Positions 9,751 through 19,194 of a stretch of DNA of 60,828 bases are shown here, piece by piece. The notes beneath the pieces are model-generated. The model saw only the letters and a list, made by a program, of their open reading frames with translations. It had not been told where the DNA came from and made no database searches. Each line of letters starts with the position of its first letter. Position 1 is the first letter of the stretch. The stretch lies in assembly GCA_018818165.1 (NCBI GenBank), contig JAHISP010000083.1, positions 1-60,828 on the forward strand. Direction: 5' to 3'. The DNA comes from Bacteroidota bacterium. Its GTDB lineage: Bacteria; Bacteroidota; Ignavibacteria; Ignavibacteriales; Melioribacteraceae. Made by a program: the position numbers and the translations under genes.

Positions 9751-11085
9751 TTATAATTGCATCACTATTTGTTTAAATATATATCCACGATGTTCGTAAT
9801 TGTTGAACATATCAAAACTTGCGCATGCTGGCGACAATAAAACTACTTCACCATCTCTTGCAATTTTGTAAGCATCATTAACCGCAAATTCAAGAGAATC
9901 GGCTTTTTGAACTTCAACTATGGATTGAAAATAATTGAATATTTTATCAGCTGAAGAACCAATTGCATAAATCTTTTTTACATTTTCACTTACCAATTCT
10001 TTAATCCTGCTGTAATCATTTCCTTTGTCTTTACCACCAAGGATTAAAATAATTGGCGTTTTGAAACTACGCAGTGCGAACCAGACTGAATCAACATTTG
10101 TGGCTTTGGAATCGTTTATAAAATTAATTCCATTAATAGTTCTAACTAATTCTAGTCTATGTTCAACACCTTTAAATGAAGCTAAAGCTTTTTGAATTGC
10201 TTCATTATCAAGATTTAATAATTTTGCTACAGCTAATACGGACATTGCATTATATAGATTATGTTCGCCTTTAATTTGTAAACTGTCTGTCCTGCATATG
10301 CTCTCAATCATATTTCCATGTTTCATGACAAACATTTCGCCATCAATAAATACACCTTCATTTAATGGAGATGATGAAAATGGAATTTTAGTACCGTTCT
10401 CAATTTTTATTTTTGATAAGTATTCATCATCAATATTATAGATAAAATAATCATCATCATTTTGGTTTTGATTAATTTTTAATTTTGATTTAGCATATTT
10501 ATTAAAATCATTATCATATCTATCTAAATGATCTGGAGTAACGTTTAGTAGAATTGCATATTTGGGTTTAAATTCATCAATATAATCCAATTGAAAACTG
10601 GAAACTTCAAGTACTACAAATTCATTTTCTTTTACATCTAATGTAATCTCTGAAAATGCTAAACCAATATTTCCAGCAGAATATGATTTTAATCCACAAG
10701 TATTTAATGTGTGATTGCACAATTCTGTTGTGGTAGTTTTACCATTACTACCTGTAATAGCAACAATATTACCTTTACAAAACCAAGACGCAAATTCAAT
10801 TTCGCTAATTACTTTTATGCCTTTTGTAATTGCATCAATAAGTATTTTAGAATTAGAAGGTACGCCGGGACTAGTGATTATAAAGTCGCAATCAAAAACT
10901 TTATCAGAATGACCGCCAAGTTCATAATTAATTCCAAGTTGGTCCAACTCATCAATCTTTTTCATTTTGTCCGAAAAGTCGCTAACGAATGGAATAGCAT
11001 TTAATTTATGCGCCAATTTAGCTGCGGCAATTCCACTTCGCACAGCTCCAAGAATTGTAATATGTTTATTCGTAATATTTTTCAT
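9751..11085 (-). CDS. murD: UDP-MurNAc-L-Ala-D-glutamate ligase MurD
   Basis: Cytoplasmic Mur ligase that adds D-Glu to UDP-MurNAc-L-Ala. The 444 residues include the N-terminal Rossmann start ITILGAVRSGIAAAKLA, ATP loop VAITGSNGKTTTTELCN near 110-127, FINDSKATNVDSVWFAL, and the C-terminal LLSPACASFDMFNNYEHRG, which is characteristic of MurD. The ATG overlaps the mraY TGA (ATGA), a sign of translational coupling. Confidence 0.97.
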   Translation of the reverse strand: MKNITNKHITILGAVRSGIAAAKLAHKLNAIPFVSDFSDKMKKIDELDQLGINYELGGHSDKVFDCDFIITSPGVPSNSKILIDAITKGIKVISEIEFASWFCKGNIVAITGSNGKTTTTELCNHTLNTCGLKSYSAGNIGLAFSEITLDVKENEFVVLEVSSFQLDYIDEFKPKYAILLNVTPDHLDRYDNDFNKYAKSKLKINQNQNDDDYFIYNIDDEYLSKIKIENGTKIPFSSSPLNEGVFIDGEMFVMKHGNMIESICRTDSLQIKGEHNLYNAMSVLAVAKLLNLDNEAIQKALASFKGVEHRLELVRTINGINFINDSKATNVDSVWFALRSFKTPIILILGGKDKGNDYSRIKELVSENVKKIYAIGSSADKIFNYFQSIVEVQKADSLEFAVNDAYKIARDGEVVLLSPACASFDMFNNYEHRGYIFKQIVMQL

Positions 11086-12191
11086 CTTACCTTAAATGAA
11101 GCTAAACTTACAATTACTAAAATTATTGTGATAATATAAAATCTCATAACAATCTTGGGTTCTGCCCATCCAACTAACTCAAAATGATGATGAATTGGCG
11201 ACATTTTAAATATTCTTTTTCCTACACCATAACGTTTTTTTGTATACTTAAAATAAGTTCTTTGAAGAATTACGGATAGTGTTTCCACAAAAAAGATTCC
11301 ACCCAACAGAGGAATAAGTAATTCTTTTTTAATTAATATTGCAATAATTCCAAATACACCACCAAGTGCAAGTGAGCCAGTATCTCCCATAAAAACTTGT
11401 GCGGGATAAAAATTAAACCATAAAAAGCCAAGACCAGCACCAATTATTGCGGCTATAAAAACAGTAAGTTCACCTGAGCCAGGTAAATATACTATGTTCA
11501 AATAGTCTGCCCAAATAACATTTCCAGAAACATAACTCATAATAGCAAGTGCAAGCATTACGAATGTTACTGTTCCCATTGCTAAACCATCTAAGCCATC
11601 TGTAAGGTTAACTGCATTGGATGTTGCTGTGATTATAAATATAACAACTGGAATATATAAATATCCAAAATCCCAGTTTAGATTTTTGAAAAATGGAATA
11701 GTAGTTTGTGTGTTATACTCAGCAAACTCGGGTAAAAAGTAAATTGCACTACCAACAACTAGTCCAACAATGATTTGTCCTAGTAATTTATATCTAGCAA
11801 TAAGTCCTTGCGAGTATTTTTTAACTACTTTTAAATAATCATCAGCAAAACCAACAAATCCTAAAAATATTAAACCAAAAAGAGCAAGCAAAATATATGT
11901 GCTAGTTATATCGCTCCATAATAATACTGGAACAACAATAGCAAGAAGAATTATCAACCCGCCCATTGTTGGAGTTCCTGCCTTTTGCATATGTGTTTGA
12001 GGTCCATTTTCTCGTATTGTTTCACCAACTTGTAATCTTTGTAATTTAGCAATAATTTTTGGTCCAATATAAAAAGCAATTGCAAGAGCAGTAATTGCAG
12101 AAATTGAGGAACGAAATGAGAGATATTTAAAAATTCCAAATCCAGGAATATCAAACAATTGATTCAAATAATCAAATAAGTAATAGAACAT
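11082..12191 (-). CDS. mraY: Phospho-MurNAc-pentapeptide transferase MraY
   Basis: Integral membrane enzyme that transfers phospho-MurNAc-pentapeptide to undecaprenyl phosphate, forming lipid I. The 369 residues have about ten membrane helices and the family motifs: KAGTPTMGGL, FADDYLKVV (catalytic Asp pair), NAVNLTDGLDGLA, FMGDTGSLALGG and KMSPIHHHFELVGWAEPKIV. Its ATG overlaps the murF TAA by one base (TAATG). This MraY/MurF coupling is typical of dcw clusters. Confidence 0.98.
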   Translation of the reverse strand: MFYYLFDYLNQLFDIPGFGIFKYLSFRSSISAITALAIAFYIGPKIIAKLQRLQVGETIRENGPQTHMQKAGTPTMGGLIILLAIVVPVLLWSDITSTYILLALFGLIFLGFVGFADDYLKVVKKYSQGLIARYKLLGQIIVGLVVGSAIYFLPEFAEYNTQTTIPFFKNLNWDFGYLYIPVVIFIITATSNAVNLTDGLDGLAMGTVTFVMLALAIMSYVSGNVIWADYLNIVYLPGSGELTVFIAAIIGAGLGFLWFNFYPAQVFMGDTGSLALGGVFGIIAILIKKELLIPLLGGIFFVETLSVILQRTYFKYTKKRYGVGKRIFKMSPIHHHFELVGWAEPKIVMRFYIITIILVIVSLASFKVR

Positions 12192-13570
12192 TAGTTTATT
12201 TTCTCCCTTATTTGTTCAGCAAAATCTTCCATTTTCATTCCACGTGAGCCTTTAACTAAAACCACTTGATTATTAAAATCGTATTGTTTAATAAAGGATG
12301 TTAAAAGTTTTCGAGTAGAAAAATATTTTGAATTAATTTTTTCCTTTTCAAGTTCTAATGATAAATTTTTCATTAGCTTACCAATTGTGAACACATTTTT
12401 AATTTTGCTCTTAAGTATAATTTTAGATAGCTCTTTATGAATTAACTCTGCATTTTCACCTAGTTCAAACATATCTCCAATTACCAAAGTTTTTGTTGAA
12501 TATGTTTTTATTCTTTTAAGTAGGTCAATTGCAGCCATCATTGAAGCTGGATTAGAATTATAAGTGTCATCAATTAAAGTAGCGTTTGAGAAAGGCTTAA
12601 CAAAAAGTCTTCCTTTTACTTGACTAATCTTACTTATTCCAGCTAAGATCTGAGAAGGTGTTAGCCCTAAATGCAATGCAACACCAACAGAAATTAGAAC
12701 ATTTTTAGCACTGGATGAACCATAAATAGGAAGGTCTATTTCAATTTTGGAGTTTAGATATTCGACAACAAGTTTAGTTTTACCTTCAGGAGTATATCCA
12801 ATAATTTTACCCATAATATTTGGTTTACCATTAAACCCAAACGTGATTCTTTTTTTTATATTTTTGGTTTGAGATTTAATTAGTGGATCATCGGTATTTG
12901 CAAATATTTTTCCACCATTGTTAATTGCTGCATTAAGCAAGGTACTCTTTTCTTTATAAACACCATTTCTATCAATTAAATACTCAAGATGTGAATCACC
13001 AATATTTGTAATAATTGCATAATCTGGTTGCGCAATATTTGCGGTATATTCTATTTCGCCAAAATGATTAGTTCCGTGTTCTAAAACCAAAACTTCAGTA
13101 GAGTTTTTTGTGGATAAAATTGTTTTAGGAATTCCAATATGGTTATTGTCATTTGCTAAAGTTTTTTCCGTTTTGAATTTTTCATTTAAGAGTGTAGCCA
13201 AAATTTCTTTTGTAGTTGTCTTTCCGTTGCTTCCAGTAATTGAAATAACTATACCTTTAAATTTGCTTCTAAATATTGCAGCAAGTTCACCATAAGCAAG
13301 AGTTGTATTTGGAACAGTTATAACAGTGCAATCCAAATTACTAAAGTTTTTAAGTCTGTTTTTGTTTATCATCACTGCAGAAGCACCCTTTAAAATTGCT
13401 TCTTTGATAAAATTATGTCCATCATATTTATTGCCTTTTAATGCAACATAAAGAGAATTTGCTTTAATTGTCCTACTATCAGTAGATATTTTAGAAACTG
13501 ATTTAAATTTATCAGGATTATATATTATAGAATTATTCAAATTAAATATATCTGTTAAGCTTATTTTCAT
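12191..13570 (-). CDS. murF: UDP-MurNAc-tripeptide D-Ala-D-Ala ligase MurF
   Basis: Cytoplasmic Mur ligase that attaches D-Ala-D-Ala to complete the pentapeptide precursor. The 459 residues show the N-terminal uridine-binding segment (ISTDSRTIKANSLYVALKG), ATP loop SITGSNGKTTTKEILA, LVLEHGTNHFGEIEYTANI, TLIDDTYNSNPASMMAAIDL and the C-terminal VLVKGSRGMKMEDFAEQI. The TYNSNP motif is diagnostic of MurF. It overlaps murE upstream by 4 nt and mraY by 1 nt. Confidence 0.97.
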   Translation of the reverse strand: MKISLTDIFNLNNSIIYNPDKFKSVSKISTDSRTIKANSLYVALKGNKYDGHNFIKEAILKGASAVMINKNRLKNFSNLDCTVITVPNTTLAYGELAAIFRSKFKGIVISITGSNGKTTTKEILATLLNEKFKTEKTLANDNNHIGIPKTILSTKNSTEVLVLEHGTNHFGEIEYTANIAQPDYAIITNIGDSHLEYLIDRNGVYKEKSTLLNAAINNGGKIFANTDDPLIKSQTKNIKKRITFGFNGKPNIMGKIIGYTPEGKTKLVVEYLNSKIEIDLPIYGSSSAKNVLISVGVALHLGLTPSQILAGISKISQVKGRLFVKPFSNATLIDDTYNSNPASMMAAIDLLKRIKTYSTKTLVIGDMFELGENAELIHKELSKIILKSKIKNVFTIGKLMKNLSLELEKEKINSKYFSTRKLLTSFIKQYDFNNQVVLVKGSRGMKMEDFAEQIREKIN

Positions 13571-15042
13571 TTGTAAGCCTCCAAATATTTTATTGCAATT
13601 TCTTTATCAGAGAAATGATGTTTTACACCATTTATTAATTGATATTCCTCATGCCCTTTACCCGCAATAAGAATAACAGCATTATCTTCTGAATTACAAA
13701 TAGCTTGCTTAATTGCCTCTTCTCTGTCTTCAATAACTTTAGAATTATTTCTTTTTATTCCTGTCAATATTTCATTAATAATTTCAAATGGATCTTCAGA
13801 TCTTGGATTATCAGAAGTAACATAAATTTCATCACTTAATCTATCAGCAATTTCACCCATAATTGGTCGCTTCGTTTTATCTCTGTTTCCACCACAACCA
13901 AAAACTGTATAAATTGGACGTGTATTGTTTACAATTTCCCTAATTGCACCTAAAGCTTTTTCTAAACTATCAGCTGTGTGAGAATAATCGACAACGACTT
14001 TTTTATCATCCTTGCAAATTACTTCAAATCTGCCTGGCACTTGAGGTGTTGAATCAATTCCTTTGATAATTAGATTATTTGGATATTTTTCATTAACTCC
14101 AATAATGGCTACTGATGCAGCATTATACGCATTAAACTCGCCAATCAACTTTGTGTTAAATTGAAATTCCTCATCACTACTTTTTAACTTAAATGATGTG
14201 CCATCCATATTATATGAAATATCATTAATCAAATAATCTGCATCAATATTTTTCCCAAATGAATATTTCGTGGAAGTATTATCAGACAATAATTTTTCAT
14301 AACTTTTATCGTCACTATTGTATATAACTACTGCTTCGGGTTTAAGATTATCAAAGAATATTTTTTTTGCATCCAAATAGTTTTCAAAGTCTGAATGAAA
14401 ATCTAGGTGGTCCGATGTAATATTTGTAAATACCCCATAGTCAAAATCCAGACCTCTAACTCTATCAAGCACTAGTGAGTGAGATGAAACCTCCATTGCG
14501 CAATGTGTAATTCCAGCATTGACCATTTGTCTTAAAAATTTATTTATTGTGTTACTTTCTGGAGTTGTCAATTGAGAATCTTCTATAAAATCACCAACAA
14601 TATTGGAAATAGTTCCAAGAAGGCCTGTTTTATATCCGGCTGTTTCAAAAAGATTTTTTACATAAAAGGCAGTTGTGGTTTTTCCATTTGATCCCGTAAT
14701 TCCAACAAGTTTAAGTTGTCTTGATGGATGCTCATAAAACTCACACGATAAATCAGCAAAAGCTTTTCTACTATTTTCAACAACAATTTTTACAACATTA
14801 TTATTTGTAAAAAATTCATCGGGATATTCATCGTTTCTTTCAAGAACTATTACACTGGCTCCATTGCTAACAGCACTTCCAATAAATTGATGCCCATCAA
14901 CTGTAAAACCTTTAACGGCAACAAACATGGAGCCACTTGTAACTTCTCTTGAATTGTTAGTTATGTCACTAATGTCTCTTGATTCTGACAAATCAGAAAT
15001 ACTAATAACTTTAATATTTTGAATTAATTTACTTATTGTCAT
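13567..15042 (-). CDS. murE: UDP-MurNAc-tripeptide synthetase MurE, meso-DAP type
   Basis: Cytoplasmic Mur ligase adding the third amino acid to the stem peptide. The 491 residues include DITNNSREVTSGSMFVAVKG, ATP loop VGITGSNGKTTTAFYV, the carbamylated-lysine region and VFGCGGNRDKTKRPIMGEIA. The segment YVTSDNPRSEDPFEI contains DNPR, the motif known in MurE enzymes specific for meso-diaminopimelate, so a meso-DAP peptidoglycan is predicted. The junction with ftsI is TGATG (1-nt overlap). Confidence 0.97.
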   Translation of the reverse strand: MTISKLIQNIKVISISDLSESRDISDITNNSREVTSGSMFVAVKGFTVDGHQFIGSAVSNGASVIVLERNDEYPDEFFTNNNVVKIVVENSRKAFADLSCEFYEHPSRQLKLVGITGSNGKTTTAFYVKNLFETAGYKTGLLGTISNIVGDFIEDSQLTTPESNTINKFLRQMVNAGITHCAMEVSSHSLVLDRVRGLDFDYGVFTNITSDHLDFHSDFENYLDAKKIFFDNLKPEAVVIYNSDDKSYEKLLSDNTSTKYSFGKNIDADYLINDISYNMDGTSFKLKSSDEEFQFNTKLIGEFNAYNAASVAIIGVNEKYPNNLIIKGIDSTPQVPGRFEVICKDDKKVVVDYSHTADSLEKALGAIREIVNNTRPIYTVFGCGGNRDKTKRPIMGEIADRLSDEIYVTSDNPRSEDPFEIINEILTGIKRNNSKVIEDREEAIKQAICNSEDNAVILIAGKGHEEYQLINGVKHHFSDKEIAIKYLEAYK

Positions 15043-17054
15043 CAGTTAATTCTCAATTTACTATTTGTATTTTGCGTAAAACAACTTAAGTTGCAAAGAG
15101 TAGTTCCATTTAATTTTGTGCCTGCTGAAATACTCTGGAATACAACATTTCCACTTCCAATAACCTGATATTTTATTCCTAAACTATTTAGCATTTTAAT
15201 GGCATCTCTTTTAGTCAAATTAATTAAATTTGGCATTGTTGAACCATCACTAATAATACTCTCTTTGTTTCCCACTTTAACTTCGGTTTTTTCATCTTCT
15301 AGATTAGATGACACAAATATTTTTTCATCAATAATTTCATTGGATGTTATTTTTGCATCATTCAGTATTGTTCTTTTATTGTTATCATTAATAATGTTTT
15401 TATCCGAATCGGCAATACGTAATGCAATTTCATGAAATATAGGTGCCGCAACTCTTCCACCATATTTACCTATTGATGGTGACATAACCACGATTAATGC
15501 AATATATTTTGGATTATCTGCTGGGAAAAATCCGACAAAAGATGAATTGTAATCGCTGCTAGAATATTTATTGTTAATCAATCTTTGAGCTGTTCCGGTT
15601 TTGCCACCAACTTGCATATTAGGTAATTGGGCTTCAACACCAGTTCCATTTACAACTACATCCTTCATCATATCAATTACTCGTTTCGAAGTTTTTTCTG
15701 AAATTACACTTCTAATTTTATTTCGAGAGAATTCTTCAACAATATTCTCTTTTTCATCTTTTATTGATTTTATAATGTAAGGTTGCAATAAATCACCGCC
15801 ATTAACCAAAGCACAATATGCATTTAATAGTTGAATTGGTGTAACACTAATTTCATATCCGAACGCAATAAAATTTTTTGATATTTTAGAATATTGCTTA
15901 GGTTTCTTTAAAAATCCAGGTGTTTCGCCAGGAAGATTGATAGAAGTTAAATTTCCAAATCCATAGTTTCTTAAATATCTATAAAACGTATCATCGTCTA
16001 TTTTATCACTCAATTTTGCAATTCCTACATTGCTAGAGTGAGTAATAATTTCTGTTGAAGTAAGTTTGAGAAAATTATGAGTATCTCTTATTGTAGCACC
16101 TTTAACTTTATAATTTCCATTTTCAGTATTTGTTAGTTCACTTTCCTTGGTTAACTCTTCTTCAAGAAGCATTGACATAATAAGAGGCTTAATAGTTGAG
16201 CCAGGTTCATAAGTATCAGTTAATGCTCTATTTCTTCTTTCTTGATCTGAAAAAAGATTATAATTTGCAGGGTCATAATCTGGTTGATTAGTTAAAGCTA
16301 AAATTTCACCAGTTGAAGGGTCCATAATGATGCCAACCGCAGATTCTCCCTTATATTTTTTCAATCCTTTGTTTAGTTCTTCTTCCAAAATTCTTTGACA
16401 ATTTCTGTCAATTGTTAATTGAATATTATTTCCAGGAGTCGGCTCAATTGAATTTTCTTGATTAATTGTAACAACTCTACCTTGAACATCATTTTCAATA
16501 AATTTATATCCATCAACTCCCGTTAAATATTTATCAAAATGCTTCTCAACACCAGATACTCCATCCAAATTCCTATCAACAAAACCAAGAATATGAGAAG
16601 CCAAACTTCCATAAGGATAAACTCTTGAATAATCTTCTATTTGGAAATATCCGTTAATCATTAGGTCACTTAATAGCAAAATTTTTTCCTTAGAAGCTTT
16701 CTTTTCAATACAAATATTTTTGTTAGCACTATTCAAAATATTCAAATAGTGTTTTTCACTTTTATTGAACAGTTTACCAAATCTTTTGGCAATTTTTTCT
16801 TTTTCACTCTTATTCGTCATTCGCGTATCAATAAAAAGAGAAACATCATTTTTCGTAAATGATAAAATTTCACCATTCCTATCCTTAATTACTCCTCGCT
16901 CAGCTTTTATTTTTACAGATTTATTTTGCTGACGCTTCGCAATTTTAGTGTATTTTTCATTATCAACAACTTGAATTGTGAACAATTTAGCCACAATAAC
17001 AATTAGCATAATAAAAACAAAAAACATTATTAAAAGCACTCGAGAATTATTCAT
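15042..17054 (-). CDS. ftsI: Septal penicillin-binding protein FtsI (PBP2/3 class) with PASTA domain
   Basis: Class B penicillin-binding protein; its transpeptidase cross-links septal peptidoglycan with FtsW. The 670 residues have an N-terminal membrane anchor (about 7-27) and a pedestal domain starting near AERGVIKDRNGEILSF. The transpeptidase domain carries active-site SxxK at Ser286-Lys289 (EPGSTIKP), SxN at 340-342 (HSSNVGIAK) and KTGT at 485-488. A single C-terminal PASTA domain occupies about 606-665 (TMPNLINLTKRDAIKMLNSL). PASTA on a division PBP is common in Gram-positives and Bacteroidota but absent in E. coli FtsI. It overlaps ftsL by 8 nt. Confidence 0.96.
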   Translation of the reverse strand: MNNSRVLLIMFFVFIMLIVIVAKLFTIQVVDNEKYTKIAKRQQNKSVKIKAERGVIKDRNGEILSFTKNDVSLFIDTRMTNKSEKEKIAKRFGKLFNKSEKHYLNILNSANKNICIEKKASKEKILLLSDLMINGYFQIEDYSRVYPYGSLASHILGFVDRNLDGVSGVEKHFDKYLTGVDGYKFIENDVQGRVVTINQENSIEPTPGNNIQLTIDRNCQRILEEELNKGLKKYKGESAVGIIMDPSTGEILALTNQPDYDPANYNLFSDQERRNRALTDTYEPGSTIKPLIMSMLLEEELTKESELTNTENGNYKVKGATIRDTHNFLKLTSTEIITHSSNVGIAKLSDKIDDDTFYRYLRNYGFGNLTSINLPGETPGFLKKPKQYSKISKNFIAFGYEISVTPIQLLNAYCALVNGGDLLQPYIIKSIKDEKENIVEEFSRNKIRSVISEKTSKRVIDMMKDVVVNGTGVEAQLPNMQVGGKTGTAQRLINNKYSSSDYNSSFVGFFPADNPKYIALIVVMSPSIGKYGGRVAAPIFHEIALRIADSDKNIINDNNKRTILNDAKITSNEIIDEKIFVSSNLEDEKTEVKVGNKESIISDGSTMPNLINLTKRDAIKMLNSLGIKYQVIGSGNVVFQSISAGTKLNGTTLCNLSCFTQNTNSKLRIN

Positions 17055-17400
17055 ATTTACTATCTACAATATTTTTTATTTGCTCTATTCTTAATTGGTT
17101 AACAAAAATATTTTCAACAGTATTATTTATTCTAACCATACCTAATCTCATTTTTGCAATTTCCACTATTCTACCTTCAGCGGATAGTTTTTGAACTTCA
17201 ACTAAATTTGTTTCAAGTTGATTTTGAACTATTTCCAATTGTTTTTCTTTCTGATAAATTTCTTTATATAAAAATTTTATTTCTGTTTGCAAAAAAAGAA
17301 ATCCAAATATCAACGTTACTAATGGGAATACAATAACTATCAATAATTTGGAAACTGATACTTTACTTTTGGGCTGCTTACGATTTATCTTTTCAGTCAT
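17047..17400 (-). CDS. ftsL: FtsL-like divisome protein
   Basis: A small bitopic protein of 117 residues: basic N-terminus, one membrane helix at about 18-40 (LLIVIVFPLVTLIFGFLFLQ), then a coiled-coil (EIYQKEKQLEIVQNQLETNL) and the conserved end EIAKMRLGMVRINNTVENIF. This is the architecture of FtsL/FtsB-type septum-formation proteins that activate FtsWI. The family is poorly conserved in sequence. The call rests on topology, the REIAKMRLGMV-like motif and its place between rsmH and ftsI. Confidence 0.85.
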   Translation of the reverse strand: MTEKINRKQPKSKVSVSKLLIVIVFPLVTLIFGFLFLQTEIKFLYKEIYQKEKQLEIVQNQLETNLVEVQKLSAEGRIVEIAKMRLGMVRINNTVENIFVNQLRIEQIKNIVDSKYE

Positions 17401-18317
17401 ATCTTCTCTGCAACTCTTAGTTTAGCACTTCTTGCTCTTTTATTGTTCTTAATTTCTTCTGCACTTGTAACTATTGGTTTGCGAGTAATAATTTTTAACT
17501 CTGGTTTTGTATTACAAACGCAAACAGGATATTCCGGTGGACAAATACAATCCTTTGTTTTTTCCTTTAAAAAATCCTTTACTATTCTGTCTTCCAATGA
17601 ATGGAACGTTATCACAACAAGTCTTCCATTTTTATTTAGAAGTGATACTGCTTTATTTAAGAACTCTTCTAATTCTTCTAATTCATTATTTACATATATT
17701 CTTAAAGCCTGAAATATTCTTGAAAGGGCTTTTGTTAAATATTTTTCTGGTGTAATTCCTTCAATAATTCCTTTTAATTGACCAGTAGTTTTAATTTTAT
17801 TATTGATTCTGTAATCACAAATCATGTTTGCAATTTTTTTTGAATTCCTTTCTTCACCATATTTGAAAAAAATTTCCGTTAATTCTTTTTCAGCAAGTTT
17901 ATTTAAATAAAATGAAGCTGGTTCACCTTTTGATTTATCCATTCTTAAATCAAGCTGCACATCTTCTCGAAAAGTAAATCCAGAATCTTTATCATCCAGT
18001 TGAAAAGAGGAAACCCCTAAATCAACAAATATTCCATCATATTTTTCAATAAACTCAATTTTGGAAATATTACTAATATTAGTAAAACTTGTATTATAAA
18101 GTCTCACTCTATCATCGTTTTTAAATTTATTTTTGCAATGCAAATATGCATTCGAATCTTTATCTGTTCCTATAAATTTGGCTTTATCGTCCAAATGTGA
18201 CAAAATTAATTCAGAGTGTCCCCCAAATCCTATAGTCCCTTCAAAATACAACCCAGATTTATTAGTAATTAAATTTACAACACTTTCTTTTAATAATACG
18301 GGTGTATGATGATTCAT
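17397..18317 (-). CDS. rsmH: 16S rRNA (cytosine1402-N4)-methyltransferase RsmH
   Basis: SAM-dependent methyltransferase (formerly MraW) that modifies C1402 in the decoding centre of 16S rRNA. The 306 residues include the N-terminal HHTPVLLKESVVNLI, SAM loop GTIGFGGHSELIL, FVDLGVSSFQLDDKDSGFTF, DLRMDKSKGEPASFYLN, and the C-terminal VVITFHSLEDRIVKDFLKE and IKNNKRARSAKLRVAEK. A GC-poor gap of 62 nt separates it from mraZ. The ATGA junction couples it to ftsL. Confidence 0.97.
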   Translation of the reverse strand: MNHHTPVLLKESVVNLITNKSGLYFEGTIGFGGHSELILSHLDDKAKFIGTDKDSNAYLHCKNKFKNDDRVRLYNTSFTNISNISKIEFIEKYDGIFVDLGVSSFQLDDKDSGFTFREDVQLDLRMDKSKGEPASFYLNKLAEKELTEIFFKYGEERNSKKIANMICDYRINNKIKTTGQLKGIIEGITPEKYLTKALSRIFQALRIYVNNELEELEEFLNKAVSLLNKNGRLVVITFHSLEDRIVKDFLKEKTKDCICPPEYPVCVCNTKPELKIITRKPIVTSAEEIKNNKRARSAKLRVAEKI

Positions 18318-18379
18318 TTTTTTTAATTTATTTTATTAGCAAAAAAATAGTTTCAATAATTTAGAACATTTAAATTTTA

Positions 18380-18820
18380 TTAAATCTTCATTACTTCCTT
18401 GGCTATGTTTTCGTATGGTTCTTCAATCTCTTTTAAATATTCTTCATATAACTTTGGATTCCATACTTCTATATATTTGTTCATTCCAAGAATAATTACG
18501 TCTTTTTCAATTTCGGCAGCTTCAATTAATTTTTTTGGCACTAATAAGCGGGATTGGCTGTCAAAAGTATCTTCGGCAGCTTCTTGCAAAAACATTCGCA
18601 TAAACTTTGCATCAACAGGATCGAATGTATTAAGTTTGTCTAATTTACTTGCAACTAATTCTTTCCAATAGTTCATTGGGTAAATATTAATGCACTTTGA
18701 TGAACCACGTGTAAGCACAAAAGTATCATTTGCTTCAGGAGAAACAAATTTTCTTAGTCTTGCAGGAATTGAAATTCTTCCTTTTGCATCAATCGAATAA
18801 TTAAAACTACCTAAAAACAT
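18380..18820 (-). CDS. mraZ: Transcriptional regulator MraZ
   Basis: DNA-binding regulator of the dcw operon in the AbrB/SpoVT swapped-hairpin superfamily. The 146 residues contain two copies of the fold, FNYSIDAKGRISIPARLRKF (about 5-24) and EDTFDSQSRLLVPKKLIEAA (about 83-103). Each has the conserved DxxGR/R-hook pattern. In characterised bacteria MraZ binds TGGG-containing repeats upstream of its own gene and represses the operon. Matching repeats are present here at 18869-18882. It is the first gene of the operon. Confidence 0.97.
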   Translation of the reverse strand: MFLGSFNYSIDAKGRISIPARLRKFVSPEANDTFVLTRGSSKCINIYPMNYWKELVASKLDKLNTFDPVDAKFMRMFLQEAAEDTFDSQSRLLVPKKLIEAAEIEKDVIILGMNKYIEVWNPKLYEEYLKEIEEPYENIAKEVMKI

Positions 18821-18858
18821 ATCTTTTTCAATTTATTTGACATAATTAGGGAATCTTA

Positions 18859-18911
18859 AACATTCTTTCCCACTAGTACCCAAATTAACTCTTTTAATAG
18901 GGAAATGTCAA
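18859..18911 (-). promoter_or_regulatory. dcw operon promoter with overlapping MraZ boxes
   Basis: On the minus strand TTGACA (18906-18911), a 17-nt spacer and TTAATT (18883-18888) form a sigma-70-like promoter. Immediately downstream, TGGG occurs at 18879-18882 and 18869-18872, exactly 10 bp apart (TGGGTACTAGTGGGAAAG). A degenerate third copy (TGTT) lies at the next 10-bp step. This matches the known MraZ operator, direct TGGGN repeats with 10-bp periodicity. It would place the repressor over the start of transcription. Confidence 0.75.
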
Positions 18912-19045
18912 GTAATATTTTATTTTTTTAATGTTAAATTGGGTTAAATAATGAAGTTATAGATATATGCAAAGCATATGAATTATATTTGCACATTGTA
19001 ATTAATTGATAGTAATACTTCGAAGAGGAAACTTAAAGGACATTG
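18912..19045. other. Intergenic spacer without recognised gene
   Basis: AT-rich spacer between the dcw promoter and the tRNA gene. I see no open frame with a ribosome-binding site here. Confidence 0.6.
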
Positions 19046-19050
19046 GCTTG

Positions 19051-19123
19051 AGCCAACTGGCGGAGTCGAACCGCCGACCTACTCATTACGAATGAGTTGC
19101 TCTACCAACTGAGCTAAGTTGGC
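19051..19123 (-). tRNA. tRNA-Thr (anticodon CGT)
   Basis: The minus strand folds into a 73-nt cloverleaf. Acceptor arms are GCCAACT/AGTTGGC. The D-arm region is TAGCTCAGTTGGTAGAGCA. The anticodon arm ACTCA-TTCGTAA-TGAGT gives anticodon CGT, which reads ACG (threonine). The T arm is GGCGG-TTCGACT-CCGCC and the discriminator base is T. The 3' CCA is not encoded and must be added enzymatically. Confidence 0.95.
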
Positions 19124-19136
19124 TTATAAATTATAA

Positions 19137-19163
19137 AATGAGTATACAGGGTGCATACTCACT
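19137..19163 (-). terminator. Possible terminator hairpin before tRNA-Thr
   Basis: On the minus strand TGAGTAT-GCACCCTGT-ATACTCA forms a 7-bp stem followed by TTTTATAATTT. It lies between the COX24-like gene and the tRNA, so it could end the HU-TPR-COX24 transcript. The stem is short, so confidence is limited. Confidence 0.45.
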
Positions 19164-19194
19164 TAATAATTAAAATGATTAAAAAACCAAACAA

